64,000 nucleotides of DNA from Pseudomonadota bacterium (GCA_021787615.1 JAJYLP010000004.1:26399-90398), one strand, 5' to 3'. Positions 1 to 11,441 are shown, numbered from the stretch's first letter. Notes: a model not told the origin generated them from the sequence alone. Translations and numbers: made by a program.

Positions 1-543
1 CGCGCCGATCGGGATCTCGACCGAGTGCCAGCCGGTGCCCTGGCTGAGGCTGTTGAGCGGCACGCCGTCGAATTCGGCGGTAATGGCATTCGTCTCCACG
101 TCGCCCGGGATGCTGTTGTAGCCGACCTTGATGCCGCGGATCGAGATCTGCTGCCGGCCGGTCGCACTGAAATTGTTGGTGCCGGAGACATAGACGTTGG
201 GCAGCGCGGTGAGCGCCTGCGTGCCGCCGGCGTCCGGCCCGAACAGGCTTATGGTCGAGCGGGTCACGGATTCGGCCGGCTGCGAGGAGTCGCGCAGCTG
301 CTTGGCAGTCAGCACTTGGCTCGTGAAATCCCGGTACCCCTCGATCTTCACCGTCCTGAGACTTCTCTTCGCAGGCGCCGGCGGGTCATTCGCAACCGCG
401 TAGGGTTGCGCAGCGCTGCCGGCGGCGCTCGCCTGTATGGTGCCCCCATGGACTCCTCTCGGCGTCGCGTAAACAGGAAGGGTGCCCACCAGCAGCGTCG
501 CCCCCAGGATCGTCTGCACGGCAGACCGAATTCGTCTGTTCAT
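1..543 (-). CDS. TonB-dependent receptor, N-terminal part (runs off left edge)
   Basis: Outer-membrane receptor for TonB-energised uptake of a siderophore, vitamin or other nutrient. The frame opens at an ATG (541-543) and stays open to the window edge, giving 181 residues. Residues 1-26 form a signal peptide with the hydrophobic core TILGATLLVGTLPVYA. From about residue 90 the plug domain is visible: SLFGPDAGGTQALTALPNV, then QQISIRGIKVGYNS, then AEFDGVPLN, the usual plug pattern of a RG motif followed by a DGVP motif. The barrel lies outside the window, so the substrate cannot be inferred. An upstream intergenic stretch of about 200 bp separates it from the divergent small membrane gene. 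The family call is firm; the specificity is unknown. Confidence 0.85.
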   Translation of the reverse strand, partial: MNRRIRSAVQTILGATLLVGTLPVYATPRGVHGGTIQASAAGSAAQPYAVANDPPAPAKRSLRTVKIEGYRDFTSQVLTAKQLRDSSQPAESVTRSTISLFGPDAGGTQALTALPNVYVSGTNNFSATGRQQISIRGIKVGYNSIPGDVETNAITAEFDGVPLNSLSQGTGWHSVEIPIGA

Positions 544-746
544 TTCCTGACCTTTCGTGATGTCGCCCAACCGCAGGAGCGGCACAGTAGTGACCGCCCA
601 TGACGCCGGCGTTGCGGAAAGGTTGCGCGCTCATGACAGTCGCACGCGGGGGAATGCGATTTGCGCAGCAATTGCCTGATTGGTTTCCTAATCTCACGGC
701 CGGCTGCGTGCGTGGCGCGCGCGCGCAACTGTCGTAGAATCACCGC

Positions 747-974
747 GTGCGACCCCTGACCCTCTTCGGTCTAGCTGCGCTAACCGTGATGCTGGTGTGC
801 TACGCGCTCGAGGAGCGCCGGCCGATCTACAGTCTTGCCTTCGGCGCGGCGTGCGTGCTCGCTTCGGTCTATGGGTTCCTGCAGGGCGCCTGGCCGTTCG
901 GAGTCGTCGAGGCGATATGGGCGGCGGTGGCCGCGCGGCGCTGGTGGACCCGGCGGCGCGCCCTGCGCGCCTGA
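747..974 (+). CDS. small inner-membrane protein, 75 aa
   Basis: A 75-residue protein starting at GTG 747. It has two or three short hydrophobic helices (residues 4-20, 27-45, 50-63) and a basic C-terminal tail. The core ALEERRPIYSLAFGAACVLA followed by YGFLQGAWPFGVVEAIWA has the look of a conserved short membrane family seen in many proteobacteria, whose function I do not know. No strong ribosome binding site is visible before the GTG. Its last 106 bp overlap, tail to tail, the C-terminal extension of the DedA/PAP2 gene on the other strand. The similarity to a known pattern and the hydrophobicity make it likely real. Confidence 0.6.
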   Translation: MRPLTLFGLAALTVMLVCYALEERRPIYSLAFGAACVLASVYGFLQGAWPFGVVEAIWAAVAARRWWTRRRALRA

Positions 975-3031
975 GAGATTCGGCGCCGTTCGCGCGCCGG
1001 GGGATTGTCGAATCGCGCGAGCAGCACGCAGCCGTCCCAGGCCCGCCCGAGCGCGGCGCCCGGCCGCGGGACGAGGCGCGTCCGGGCCAGCGCCGCATGC
1101 AGCACATTGCGCGGCGCATCGTAGTCGGCTAGCGCTTGCGTGACGGTCATGATCGGGGCGACCCGTTCGGCGCGTTCCTCGATCACCGTGCCGACGAACA
1201 GGGGCGCCGCGGGCGCCGCGGCGCGCGTGAGCTCGACCCCAGAGCGCCACAACCTGAGCACGAGCCGCTCGCGACCCGCATGCCCGGTCACGGCGTGCAC
1301 CAGCACGAGCACCTCGCGATGTCCGCCCTGCAGGTGTGGCAGGACCGGAAGACTCGCGAGTCGCACGTGCGGCTCGAACCAACGCGCCGCGCTGCGCAGC
1401 GTCCATCCGGGCGGTGCTCGCCAGCCGTGTGCCGCGAGCTCACGGTCCAGCGCCGCGCGCCGCCCCGCCCATTGAAACGTGAGCGGCTCCTCCGCCCCGC
1501 CGATCAGATCGATGCGGCGCGCCGGCAGGCTCGCCCAGGCGCTCCGCCACCATTCGGCGAGCGGCATTGGGCGGATCTGCTCACGCACCGCATAGCGACT
1601 CATATCGGCAGCGTGGCGGCGATCGATGTGCGCCGCGCCGGCAAGGAGCAGGACCAGGCCCACCGTGATGCACAGGCCCGTCGCACCGACCGGCGGCGGA
1701 TCGTGCCGCAGATAGGCAATCCCGAACAGCGCCGCGGCGGCGATGCCGAAGGCCGTGCCGCCGAGCACGTCTGACAGCCAGTGCGCGCCGAGATAGACGC
1801 GCGAGAAGGCGATGACCCCGACCAGCAGAGCGAGCGCGCCGATGACAGGCAGGCGCCAGCGCGGGCGGATCTCCCACGCCGTGATGATGGCGAGGAAGCC
1901 GTACAGGGCCGCGTTGGCCACCGAGTGGCCGCTCGGAAAGGCAAACGCATCCCACCCAGTGTCGATGGGCTCGGGCCGGTGGATGTGCAGCGAGACTTTC
2001 AAAGCGGCGGTGGCGAGCCCGGCGATCGCGATCACCGCGAACAGATGGGCTGCGGCGCGCCAATTGCGCCGCCAGGCGAGCCAGGCGAGCGCCGCGAGCG
2101 TCACGGCCGCGACCACGCGCGCATCACCCAGTTCGGTGATCGCGACCATCGCCTGATCCACCCACTCGGTCCTAAGTCCCTGCAGGAATTGAAACACCGC
2201 CTCGTTGGCGCGCACCAGCGGATCGCCGGCGAGCACATCCTGCAGGACCCCGAAGAACAGCCACAGGCTCGAGAGGACGATGGCCGCGAGCAGCGCCAGC
2301 CCGGGCAGCTCCTTGCGCGCCGGGTCGAGCACCGCCAGCAGCTGGCGTGCCAACCAGCTGTCGCGCTCGCCCGCCCACAATCGCACGCGTTCCTGAGCGG
2401 CGAGCGCCAGCGGCGGCACGCGACGCACGGCGTAGCGCGCGGACACGTACAGCAGGCCGAGCAACGCCAGGAGGATGCCCGCGATCAGCGCCAGCCGGCC
2501 GGCCACCGCTCCGAGCAGCACGAACGAGGCCCCGATGGCGGCCCCGGCGAGGATGTGCGCCGGCGCCCACAGCAGCGCCGAGACGACGTTCATGACATAG
2601 AAGCGCACCAGGTCCATCTGCAGAATGCCGCCGAGCACCGGCACGATGGCGCGCACGCCGGGCGTGAATCGCGCCACGAACACGCTCTTGCCGCCGTGGC
2701 GCTGCAGGAAGGCCGTACCGCGGGTCACGAGCCGCGGATGACCGCGGAACGGCCAGCGGTTGAGGATTGCCGCGTGGTAATGCCGCCCGAGCCAGAACGC
2801 GAAGCCGTCGCTGAGCACTGCGCCGGCGAGCGCCGCGAGGATCAGCGGCCAGAGGCGCAACGCCCCGGTCGGCACCAGGGCGCTGATACCGAGGATGATC
2901 GCATCTCCCGGAACGACCGCCCCGATGACCGGCAGCGACTCCGAGAACGCGACCAGCCCAACCACCCCATAGGCGATCTCCTGGTGGTTCCGGGCGAGCG
3001 TGACAACGAAGTTGGTGAATGCGCCCAGCAT
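869..3031 (-). CDS. DedA / PAP2 phosphatase / LssY C-terminal three-domain membrane protein
   Basis: A 720-residue membrane protein that probably flips or dephosphorylates a lipid pyrophosphate carrier or phospholipid. Residues 1-200 are a DedA (SNARE-associated) domain, with ESLPVIGAVVPGDAIIL and the FTPGVRAIVPVLGG re-entrant motif. Residues about 250-450 are a PAP2 phosphatase with all three signature motifs: KVSLHIHRP, PSGHS and SRVYLGAHWLSD. The rest matches the soluble LssY-like C-terminal domain. I chose the ATG at 3031 because the DedA domain starts there; the longer open frame upstream is antisense to the stress protein. The last part is Arg-rich and overlaps the convergent 75-aa gene, so the exact C-terminus may carry non-homologous sequence. 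Confidence 0.88.
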   Translation of the reverse strand: MLGAFTNFVVTLARNHQEIAYGVVGLVAFSESLPVIGAVVPGDAIILGISALVPTGALRLWPLILAALAGAVLSDGFAFWLGRHYHAAILNRWPFRGHPRLVTRGTAFLQRHGGKSVFVARFTPGVRAIVPVLGGILQMDLVRFYVMNVVSALLWAPAHILAGAAIGASFVLLGAVAGRLALIAGILLALLGLLYVSARYAVRRVPPLALAAQERVRLWAGERDSWLARQLLAVLDPARKELPGLALLAAIVLSSLWLFFGVLQDVLAGDPLVRANEAVFQFLQGLRTEWVDQAMVAITELGDARVVAAVTLAALAWLAWRRNWRAAAHLFAVIAIAGLATAALKVSLHIHRPEPIDTGWDAFAFPSGHSVANAALYGFLAIITAWEIRPRWRLPVIGALALLVGVIAFSRVYLGAHWLSDVLGGTAFGIAAAALFGIAYLRHDPPPVGATGLCITVGLVLLLAGAAHIDRRHAADMSRYAVREQIRPMPLAEWWRSAWASLPARRIDLIGGAEEPLTFQWAGRRAALDRELAAHGWRAPPGWTLRSAARWFEPHVRLASLPVLPHLQGGHREVLVLVHAVTGHAGRERLVLRLWRSGVELTRAAAPAAPLFVGTVIEERAERVAPIMTVTQALADYDAPRNVLHAALARTRLVPRPGAALGRAWDGCVLLARFDNPPARERRRISQARRARRRVHQRRAATAAHIASTTPNGQAPCRNP

Positions 3032-3197
3032 GGAGCTTCGACTGTGGATCAGGCCGGCCGTTGCATGGGCCGGCATTATTCCACGAGACGGTCTGGGCCG
3101 TCCGGGCGGCCGGCGGCGAGGGGAAGATTTCCCACAGATGCCGGGCGTTCGATTCGCGCGTAGGCTGTGCCCAGTTGAGCGACTTCGGAGACCCAGC

Positions 3198-3644
3198 ATG
3201 TACCAGCGCATCCTCGTTCCTGTCGACGGTACTCCCACCGCGGCCCAGGGCCTGCGCGAAGCCATCGAGCTGGCGCGCGATCAGAAGGCCGAGATTCTGC
3301 TGCTGCATGTCGTCGATGAGTGGCGGGTCGCCGCCGGGGACATTGCCGCGGTCAATCTCGACGCGGGCGCCAAAGCCCTGCGCGAAGCCGGCGCCGAGCT
3401 GCTCAAGCAGGCCGAGACCCGGGTCCGCGAAGCCGGCATCCGCGTGCAGACCGCTCTGGTGGAGGAACTCGGCATCCCGGTGGGCGAGTGCATCGTGCAG
3501 CGCGCGCGTCAATGGCCGGCCGAGTTGATCGTCTGCGGCACGCATGGTCGGCACGGCATAAGCCGAGTGCTGCTCGGCAGCACCGCCGAGTACATTCTGC
3601 GGCATGCGCCGGTTCCCGTCCTGCTGGTGCGGGTCCCCAACTAA
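3198..3644 (+). CDS. universal stress protein (UspA family)
   Basis: A 148-residue single-domain universal stress protein, a cytoplasmic ATP-binding protein linked to stress resistance. It begins MYQRILVPVDGT, the typical first strand with the adenine-contacting Asp. It ends with the nucleotide-binding signature GTHGRHGISRVLLGS, which fits G-2x-G-9x-G-S, followed by PVPVLLVR. The start at 3198 is supported by a GGAG at 3187-3190 and by family length; the frame is open further upstream but has no homology there. It is a lone gene, divergent from the DedA/PAP2 gene. Confidence 0.93.
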   Translation: MYQRILVPVDGTPTAAQGLREAIELARDQKAEILLLHVVDEWRVAAGDIAAVNLDAGAKALREAGAELLKQAETRVREAGIRVQTALVEELGIPVGECIVQRARQWPAELIVCGTHGRHGISRVLLGSTAEYILRHAPVPVLLVRVPN

Positions 3645-3700
3645 GACACGGCGCACCGACCCGCCGAGCCCGGCGTGAGCCGCACCGGCTACGCCCGCCC

Positions 3701-4699
3701 CTAGCGAGCGATCTTCTTCAGCACGCTGGCGTTGATCTCCGACACCTGCAGCGTGCTCGCCGGCGAGCTGCTGTAAAGCGCGTAAAGCAGCGCACGGTCC
3801 CAGACAGTCAGGTCCTGCGGCGGATGATCCGCTCCCTGAAACAGCTGCAGAATCGTCGGTGTCGCACCGTCATGCACCGCCGTATTGACCTGCGCCAGCC
3901 CGACCAGCGCGACGTAGGCACCGAGCTGCCCAAACGTGACGTGATGCAGCTGTTTTGCGTCGACCACGACGATGACCGAGGAGAACCCCAGGGCCGTCAC
4001 GTTGCGCAGCAGGGTGTCGACCCCTTGGGAGCAAACCACACCGCCGCCGCCCGCCACGAGCACACCTGCGGCCGCGAGCGCATTTTCCGGCGCAGAGGGG
4101 CTGAGCGGTGCCCCGCCGCAGCCGAGGCCGGCGTTGTACCACACGTGGATCGGTCGCTTGGAGGCGATGAATTGCTGCACCGGGGCGATGCCGTTGCGGG
4201 TGTCGTACATGGTCCGATCCTTGGCCCACCACAGTCTCAGCAGCAGATGCGGCCGGCTGGTGACCATCACGAAGAGGTCGGCGTGACAGTCTTTGCCGGC
4301 GAGCGGCACATGGGCAGCACGCGCCGCCTGCGTGATCCGCGCCAGGATGAAATCGCCCTGCTCGCGCGTGAGGCCGGCCACCAGGGGGCACACGGGAGCG
4401 TTCCAGCGCGGATACTCATCGTGCCCGAACCACACCAGTGTCGAAGACACGAAATGATCGACGACGCCCTTGAGCTTGTTGCGCTCGCGCAGGGCCTGGA
4501 TCGTCACCTGACCGAGCTGCGCCGAGGATTGACGCGTGGCAGGATGCCTGGGCCCTGACGCGACCGGCATAGGCCGTCCAAGCGCCGTGCTGACAGAGGG
4601 ATGGGCACACAGCCCGAGGACCAACACCCCAAGCAGCGCGCGGCCTGCAATCCGCCGCGCGTGCCTCAGATCAGCGGTCCTGTGTCGAAGGCGCGACAT
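3701..4699 (-). CDS. exported protein of unknown function
   Basis: A 332-residue protein with an N-terminal Arg-rich segment and hydrophobic stretch (RALLGVLVLGLCAHP) consistent with export. The body contains VVDHFVSSTLVWFGHDEYP, RWNAPVCPLVAGLTREQGDF, a patch DLFVMVTSRPHLLLRLWW and a glycine-rich segment VLVAGGGGVVC. It has several cysteines that could form disulfides in the periplasm. I recognise this as a conserved hypothetical type but not as any named family, and I assign no function. It stands alone, convergent with the stress protein and upstream of the tRNA-Ser on the same strand. Confidence 0.7.
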   Translation of the reverse strand: MSRLRHRTADLRHARRIAGRALLGVLVLGLCAHPSVSTALGRPMPVASGPRHPATRQSSAQLGQVTIQALRERNKLKGVVDHFVSSTLVWFGHDEYPRWNAPVCPLVAGLTREQGDFILARITQAARAAHVPLAGKDCHADLFVMVTSRPHLLLRLWWAKDRTMYDTRNGIAPVQQFIASKRPIHVWYNAGLGCGGAPLSPSAPENALAAAGVLVAGGGGVVCSQGVDTLLRNVTALGFSSVIVVVDAKQLHHVTFGQLGAYVALVGLAQVNTAVHDGATPTILQLFQGADHPPQDLTVWDRALLYALYSSSPASTLQVSEINASVLKKIAR

Positions 4700-4798
4700 C
4701 TACTGAGGCCTGCTGACCTAAAGTGCTGTTAATGGCAAATTATGTTATACGCGAGCACGGAAATTATCCAACGCCTTGATTTATAGTTGTTTTTTAAC

Positions 4799-4891
4799 TG
4801 GCGGAGAGGGTGGGATTCGAACCCACGTGCCGGTTTTACCCGACCATCCGATTTCGAGTCGGCGCCGTTATGACCGCTTCGGTACCTCTCC
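4799..4891 (-). tRNA. tRNA-Ser (CGA)
   Basis: A 93-nt class II tRNA on the reverse strand with encoded CCA (TGG at 4799-4801 on the plus strand). The acceptor stem GGAGAGG (4885-4891) pairs with CCTCTCC (4803-4809). The anticodon loop reads ACTCGAAATC, giving CGA, flanked by a long variable arm typical of serine tRNAs. The T-loop is GTTCGAATCC. Confidence 0.96.
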
Positions 4892-4905
4892 CCGGGGTCG
4901 GTGAT

Positions 4906-4935
4906 ATTATACCTGCATATTTTTGCCTCTGTGGA
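4906..4935 (-). promoter_or_regulatory. putative promoter of tRNA-Ser
   Basis: Reading the reverse strand, TATAAT (4906-4911) is a perfect -10 box placed 15 nt before the tRNA 5' end. TCCACA (4930-4935) lies 18 nt upstream as a partial -35 box. The -35 overlaps the ribosome binding site of mltF on the other strand. The plus strand also reads TATTAT at 4905-4910, so the two transcription units share this small 52-bp gap. Confidence 0.5.
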
Positions 4936-4943
4936 GTCCGCAT

Positions 4944-6383
4944 TTGGCGCGAAGACGCATCCACTCACGGCTCGGTCGGACCGCATTCAGGACGGGCACA
5001 CTCGCAACGGTCACGGCCATGGCTTTACTGGCGCACGGCTCGAACACCCGCACGGTGTTCGCACAGATCCGGGCGCGGGGGGAGCTGCGCGTCGTCACGC
5101 TCAACCTGCCCACCTGCTACTACATTGGGCCGCAGGGCCCCACCGGCCTCGAGTACGACCTGGCGAAGGATTTCGCCCACGACCTCGGCGTGCGGCTGAA
5201 GATCTTCGCGGTTCCGGACGAAGCGGCGCTGCGCGCCGCGATCGCATCGGGCCGCGCGGATATCGCAGCCGCGCAGATCACCGCGAATGCCGCGTGGCGC
5301 GCGGTCGGCGATCCGGCCGCACCGTACGCCGACATTCCGCAGCTGGTGATCTACCGCAGCGGCGAGCCCGCGCCGCAGAATCTGCCGCAGCTGCAGTACA
5401 CCCGGCTCGTGGTGCGCTCGGATAGCCCGCAGGAAGGTGTGCTCGAGAAGCTGCAACTGGTGGCGCCCTTCCTGAAGTGGCAGGCGACCACGCGCGGCAA
5501 CACGCCGCTGCAGGACGTCGCCTCCGGCGAGGTCGGCTACGCCGTCGCGGACGAGCGCACCTACGCATACGCGCATCACTTGTATCCCGACGTACGCGTC
5601 GCCTTCGCCCTGCCGCAACGCCGTCCGGTGCAGTGGATCGTGCGCCAGGGCGCGCCCGAGCTGCTCCACGCGGTCAATCACTATTTCGATTCGCTGCGCA
5701 GCTCCGGGCGGCTCGCCCGGCTGATGCGGCGCGACTCAGGCAACACCGGCACCATCCATTACGAGCGGTCGCGCCTGTTCGAGTTATATTGCGTACAGCG
5801 CCTGCCGCGCTATCGCGAGTGGTTCGAGGAGGCCGCGGCGCGCTACCACCTAGACTGGCAGCTGCTCGCGGCGATCGGATTTCAGGAATCGCGCTGGAAT
5901 CCCGCGGCGATCTCCTCCACCGGTGCCGCGGGCGTCATGATGCTGACATCGGACACGGCCGAGGAGATGGGCCTTGCGGATCGAGCCAACGCCAAGGCGA
6001 GCATCTTCGCCGGGGCGCGCTATCTGGCCCAGGTGATCAAGATGATTCCGGACCACATCCCGCAGCCAGACCGCACCTGGTTCGCCGTCGCCGCCTACAA
6101 TGTTGGTTTCGGGCACGTCGAGGATGCCCGCGTTCTGGCGCAAAAGATGGGCAAGAATCCCGATTCCTGGGCGGCCGTGCGCGGCGTGCTGCCGCTGCTC
6201 ACCGACCCGCGCTGGTATGAGCAGACAGCGTACGGCTATGCCCAGGGCTGGCAGCCGGTCGAGTACGTCGCCCGCGTGCGCGAGTTTCTGCAGTTGCTCG
6301 AGTGGCAGCCTGACAGCGGAGTGCTCGTCCAGACTGCCAGCACGAACGCCCCGGCACCGGTCGCGGACCTCTCCGGCAGCTGA
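4944..6383 (+). CDS. mltF: membrane-bound lytic murein transglycosylase F
   Basis: Cleaves the glycan strand of peptidoglycan with formation of 1,6-anhydro-MurNAc, at the outer membrane. The 479-residue protein has a signal peptide, then a periplasmic solute-binding domain (residues about 50-265, from RGELRVVTLNLPTCYY to FDSLRSSGRLARL), then a SLT domain with the catalytic Glu in AAIGFQESRWNPAA and the AAYNVGFGHVEDAR motif. I prefer the TTG at 4944 because GGAG at 4933-4936 sits 7 nt before it; an upstream TTG at 4923 is also possible. It is convergent with tadA, as in many gammaproteobacteria. Confidence 0.93.
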   Translation: MARRRIHSRLGRTAFRTGTLATVTAMALLAHGSNTRTVFAQIRARGELRVVTLNLPTCYYIGPQGPTGLEYDLAKDFAHDLGVRLKIFAVPDEAALRAAIASGRADIAAAQITANAAWRAVGDPAAPYADIPQLVIYRSGEPAPQNLPQLQYTRLVVRSDSPQEGVLEKLQLVAPFLKWQATTRGNTPLQDVASGEVGYAVADERTYAYAHHLYPDVRVAFALPQRRPVQWIVRQGAPELLHAVNHYFDSLRSSGRLARLMRRDSGNTGTIHYERSRLFELYCVQRLPRYREWFEEAAARYHLDWQLLAAIGFQESRWNPAAISSTGAAGVMMLTSDTAEEMGLADRANAKASIFAGARYLAQVIKMIPDHIPQPDRTWFAVAAYNVGFGHVEDARVLAQKMGKNPDSWAAVRGVLPLLTDPRWYEQTAYGYAQGWQPVEYVARVREFLQLLEWQPDSGVLVQTASTNAPAPVADLSGS

Positions 6384-6399
6384 TCCGCGCGCGAGCCGC

Positions 6400-8242
<1,843 letters not shown>

Positions 8243-8263
8243 GCACGCACCATACCACCGAGG

Positions 8264-8292
8264 TTTACCCGCAGGCGGCCCAAGCGTAAAAT
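8264..8292 (+). promoter_or_regulatory. putative guaBA promoter; implies leaderless guaB mRNA
   Basis: TTTACC (8264-8269), a 17-bp spacer, then TAAAAT (8287-8292). The guaB ATG begins only 6 nt after the -10 box. Transcription would therefore start at or next to the start codon, and no Shine-Dalgarno sequence precedes it. The boxes are read by eye. Confidence 0.5.
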
Positions 8293-8297
8293 TAGCT

Positions 8298-9764
8298 ATG
8301 CGAATTCTCGAACAAGCCCTGACGTTCGACGACGTCCTGCTCGTCCCCGCCTACTCCGAAGTGCTGCCCCGCGAGGTGGACCTGTCCACCCAGCTCACGC
8401 GGCGCATTCGCCTCAACCTGCCGCTGCTCTCGGCGGCCATGGACACGGTCACCGAAGCGCGCCTGGCGATCACCGTCGCCCAGGAGGGCGGCATCGGCAT
8501 TGTGCACAAGAGCATGAGCATCGAGGCGCAGGCCCGCGAAGTCGGCCGCGTCAAGAAATTTGAAAGCGGCATGATCAAGGATCCGATTACCGTCCCGCCC
8601 ACCATGACCATCCGCGAAGTGCTCGATCTGACGCACTCGCGCGGGATTTCCGGCGTGCCGGTGGTCCTCGGCAAGAAGGTGGTCGGGATCGTCACGCACC
8701 GCGATCTGCGCTTCGAGCAGAAGCTCGACGCCCCGGTCTCCTCGGTCATGACCCCCAAGGAGCGCCTGATCACGGTGCGTGAGACGACGCCGAAGGAGGA
8801 TGTGCTGGCGCTGCTGCACAAGCACCGCATCGAGAAGGTGCTGGTGGTCAACGGCGATCAGGAGCTCGCCGGCATGATCACCGTCAAGGACATCCAGAAG
8901 GCGAAGGAATTCCCCCGCGCCTGCAAGGACGAGAGGGGACGGCTGCGCGTCGGAGCCGCTGTCGGCACTACGGCCGATACCATGGACCGCGTGGCGGCGC
9001 TGCGCGAGGCGGGCGTCGATCTCGTCGTGGTCGACACCGCTCACGGGCATTCGCGCGGAGTCATCGACACGGTTGTGCGCATCAAGAAGCGCTGGTCCGA
9101 CCAGCAGGTGATCGCCGGCAACATCGCGACCGCCGAGGCCGCGCGCGCCCTAGTGGACGCAGGCGCAGATGCCGTCAAGGTGGGCATCGGGCCGGGCTCG
9201 ATCTGCACCACGCGCATCGTCGCCGGGGTCGGCGTACCGCAGATCTCCGCGGTGGCCAACGTCGCCGACGCGCTGCGCGACACCGACGTGCCCCTGATTT
9301 CAGACGGCGGCATCCGTTTCTCCGGCGACATCGCCAAGGCGCTCGTCGCGGGCGCGCACGCGGTCATGATCGGCAGCCTCTTCGCCGGCACCGAAGAGTC
9401 CCCCGGAGAGGTCGAGCTCTACCAGGGCGCTTCCTACAAGTCCTACCGCGGCATGGGCTCGCTTGGGGCGATGGCCGAACGCTTCGGCTCGGCGGACCGC
9501 TACTTCCAGGACGCGGCCACCGAGCTCGAGAAGCTCGTGCCGGAGGGCGTGGAGGGACGCGTGCCCTACAAGGGCAGCGTGGTCACCATCCTGCAGCAGC
9601 TTGCCGGCGGACTGCGCGCGGCCATGGGCTACACCGGCAGCCACAACATCACGGACATGCGCACCCGGCCGGTGTTCGTGCGCGTCACCAGCGCGGGCAT
9701 CCGCGAGAGCCACGTGCACGATGTCGCGATCACCAAGGAGGCGCCCAATTACCGCGCGTCCTGA
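8298..9764 (+). CDS. guaB: inosine-5'-monophosphate dehydrogenase
   Basis: Oxidises IMP to XMP with NAD, the first committed step of GMP synthesis. The 488-residue protein begins [20 protein letters not shown]. It has two CBS domains ([20 protein letters not shown] and [20 protein letters not shown], residues about 95-205) inserted in a TIM barrel. The catalytic loop [17 protein letters not shown] holds the nucleophilic Cys, and [15 protein letters not shown] binds phosphate. It ends at a TGATG overlap in which its stop shares bases with an ATG at 9764 in the guaA direction. First gene of guaBA. Confidence 0.98.
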   Translation: MRILEQALTFDDVLLVPAYSEVLPREVDLSTQLTRRIRLNLPLLSAAMDTVTEARLAITVAQEGGIGIVHKSMSIEAQAREVGRVKKFESGMIKDPITVPPTMTIREVLDLTHSRGISGVPVVLGKKVVGIVTHRDLRFEQKLDAPVSSVMTPKERLITVRETTPKEDVLALLHKHRIEKVLVVNGDQELAGMITVKDIQKAKEFPRACKDERGRLRVGAAVGTTADTMDRVAALREAGVDLVVVDTAHGHSRGVIDTVVRIKKRWSDQQVIAGNIATAEAARALVDAGADAVKVGIGPGSICTTRIVAGVGVPQISAVANVADALRDTDVPLISDGGIRFSGDIAKALVAGAHAVMIGSLFAGTEESPGEVELYQGASYKSYRGMGSLGAMAERFGSADRYFQDAATELEKLVPEGVEGRVPYKGSVVTILQQLAGGLRAAMGYTGSHNITDMRTRPVFVRVTSAGIRESHVHDVAITKEAPNYRAS

Positions 9765-9873
9765 TGCGCATGAGCGCTCCGCGCCCGCTCACCGCCGAGC
9801 AGATTCAGCTCGAAGGAACAGCCCTACTGCGGCCCACGCCGCCGCGCCGCACCCGGACATCCACGCCGACCGC

Positions 9874-11424
9874 GTGCTCATTCTCGACTTCGGCGCGCAA
9901 TACACCCAGCTCATCGCTCGCCGCGTCCGCGAGTTCGGTGTGTACTGCGAGATCCATCCCTGGGACGTCACCGACGGGGAGGTCCGCGCATTCAAGCCGC
10001 GCGGCATCATCCTCTCGGGCGGTCCCGAATCGGTCACCGCGGCCAACGCGCCCCAAGCGCCCTCGGCAGTCTTCGGCCTCGGCGTGCCGGTGCTCGGCAT
10101 CTGCTACGGCATGCAGACCATGGCCCAGCAGCTCGGCGGTCGGGTCATCGGCTCGGCGGAGCGGGAATTCGGCTATGCCGAGGTGACGCTCACCGCCCCG
10201 TGCCGGCTGCTCGAGGGCATCGAGGACCGGCGTGACGGCAGCGGCCGCCCCGTGCTCGATGTGTGGATGAGCCATGGCGACCGGGTGGACGCGCTGCCCG
10301 AGGGATTCAGCGGCTTCGCGGCCACCGGCGCGATCCCCTTCGCGGCCATGTGCGACGAGCAGCGTCGCTTCTACGGCGTGCAGTTTCACCCCGAAGTGAC
10401 GCACACGACCCAGGGCGCGCGGCTCCTCGAGCGCTTCGTGCGCGAGATCTGCGGCTGCGCGGCGCTGTGGAGCACCGGCAACATCATCGACGATGCGATC
10501 GAACGGGTGCGCGCGCAGGTCGGCGCGGGCGCGGTGCTGCTCGGCCTCTCCGGCGGCGTCGATTCCTCGGTGGTCGCGGCGCTGCTGCATCGGGCCATCG
10601 GCGATCAACTGGTGTGCGTGTTCGTCGATCACGGCCTGCTGCGCCTCGGCGAGGGCGATCAGGTGATGGCCACCTTCGCGGAGCATCTCGGCGTGCGCGT
10701 CATCCGCGTGGACGCCGAGCAGCGTTTTCTCGCCGCGCTCGCGGGCGTCACGGACCCGGAGGCCAAGCGCAAGATCATCGGCCGGACCTTCGTCGAGGTA
10801 TTCGACGAGCAGGCGCACAGGCTCACCGGCGTCGCCTTCCTCGCCCAGGGCACGATCTACCCGGATGTCATCGAATCGGCCGGCGCGCGCACGGGCAAGG
10901 CGCACGTCATCAAGTCGCACCACAACGTCGGGGGGCTGCCCGAGAAGATGCACCTGCAGCTGGTCGAGCCGCTGCGCGAGCTGTTCAAGGACGAGGTCCG
11001 CCGCCTCGGCATCGAGCTCGGCCTGCCGCGCGAGATGGTCTACCGGCACCCCTTCCCTGGCCCCGGGCTCGGCGTGCGCATTCTCGGGGAGGTCCGCAAG
11101 GATTACGCCGACCTGCTGCGCCAGGCGGATGCGATCTTCATCGAGGAGCTGCGCCACCACGAGCTGTACGACCGCACCAGCCAGGCATTCGCGGTGTTTC
11201 TGCCGGTGCGCTCGGTGGGCGTTATGGGCGACGGACGCCGCTACGACTACGTCGTGGCGCTGCGCGCGGTTGAAACCGTGGACTTCATGACGGCGCACTG
11301 GGCCCGGCTGCCCTACGAATTCCTCGACCTGGTCTCGCGCAGGATCGTCAATGAGGTGTCGGGCATCTCCCGCGTGGTCTATGACATCAGCGGCAAGCCG
11401 CCGGCGACCATCGAGTGGGAGTGA
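9874..11424 (+). CDS. guaA: GMP synthase (glutamine-hydrolysing); start uncertain
   Basis: Converts XMP to GMP using glutamine and ATP. The class I amidotransferase domain has the nucleophile in [16 protein letters not shown] and the His/Glu pair in [11 protein letters not shown]. The ATP-pyrophosphatase domain has [15 protein letters not shown], and the dimer domain has [18 protein letters not shown] and the usual C-terminal PPATIEWE. From GTG 9874 it is 516 residues. However, homologues usually have a few residues before this point resembling the IHADR encoded just upstream, and no canonical start exists there. An ATG at 9764, overlapping the guaB stop, lies in another frame. See findings. 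Confidence 0.93.
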   Translation: MLILDFGAQYTQLIARRVREFGVYCEIHPWDVTDGEVRAFKPRGIILSGGPESVTAANAPQAPSAVFGLGVPVLGICYGMQTMAQQLGGRVIGSAEREFGYAEVTLTAPCRLLEGIEDRRDGSGRPVLDVWMSHGDRVDALPEGFSGFAATGAIPFAAMCDEQRRFYGVQFHPEVTHTTQGARLLERFVREICGCAALWSTGNIIDDAIERVRAQVGAGAVLLGLSGGVDSSVVAALLHRAIGDQLVCVFVDHGLLRLGEGDQVMATFAEHLGVRVIRVDAEQRFLAALAGVTDPEAKRKIIGRTFVEVFDEQAHRLTGVAFLAQGTIYPDVIESAGARTGKAHVIKSHHNVGGLPEKMHLQLVEPLRELFKDEVRRLGIELGLPREMVYRHPFPGPGLGVRILGEVRKDYADLLRQADAIFIEELRHHELYDRTSQAFAVFLPVRSVGVMGDGRRYDYVVALRAVETVDFMTAHWARLPYEFLDLVSRRIVNEVSGISRVVYDISGKPPATIEWE

Positions 11425-11441
11425 CACGGCCCATGGCCGTG
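11425..11441 (+). terminator. hairpin after guaA, without T-tract
   Basis: CACGGCC-CAT-GGCCGTG forms a 7-bp stem with a 3-nt loop directly after the guaA stop codon. There is no run of T after it, so it is at best a weak or factor-assisted terminator or an mRNA 3'-end stabiliser. Confidence 0.3.

Noticed and set aside
9463-9873. Upstream extension of the guaA frame into guaB
   Set aside because: It overlaps the end of guaB in another frame and has no similarity to GMP synthase.
9805-11427. 540-codon minus-strand frame
   Set aside because: Antisense to guaA.
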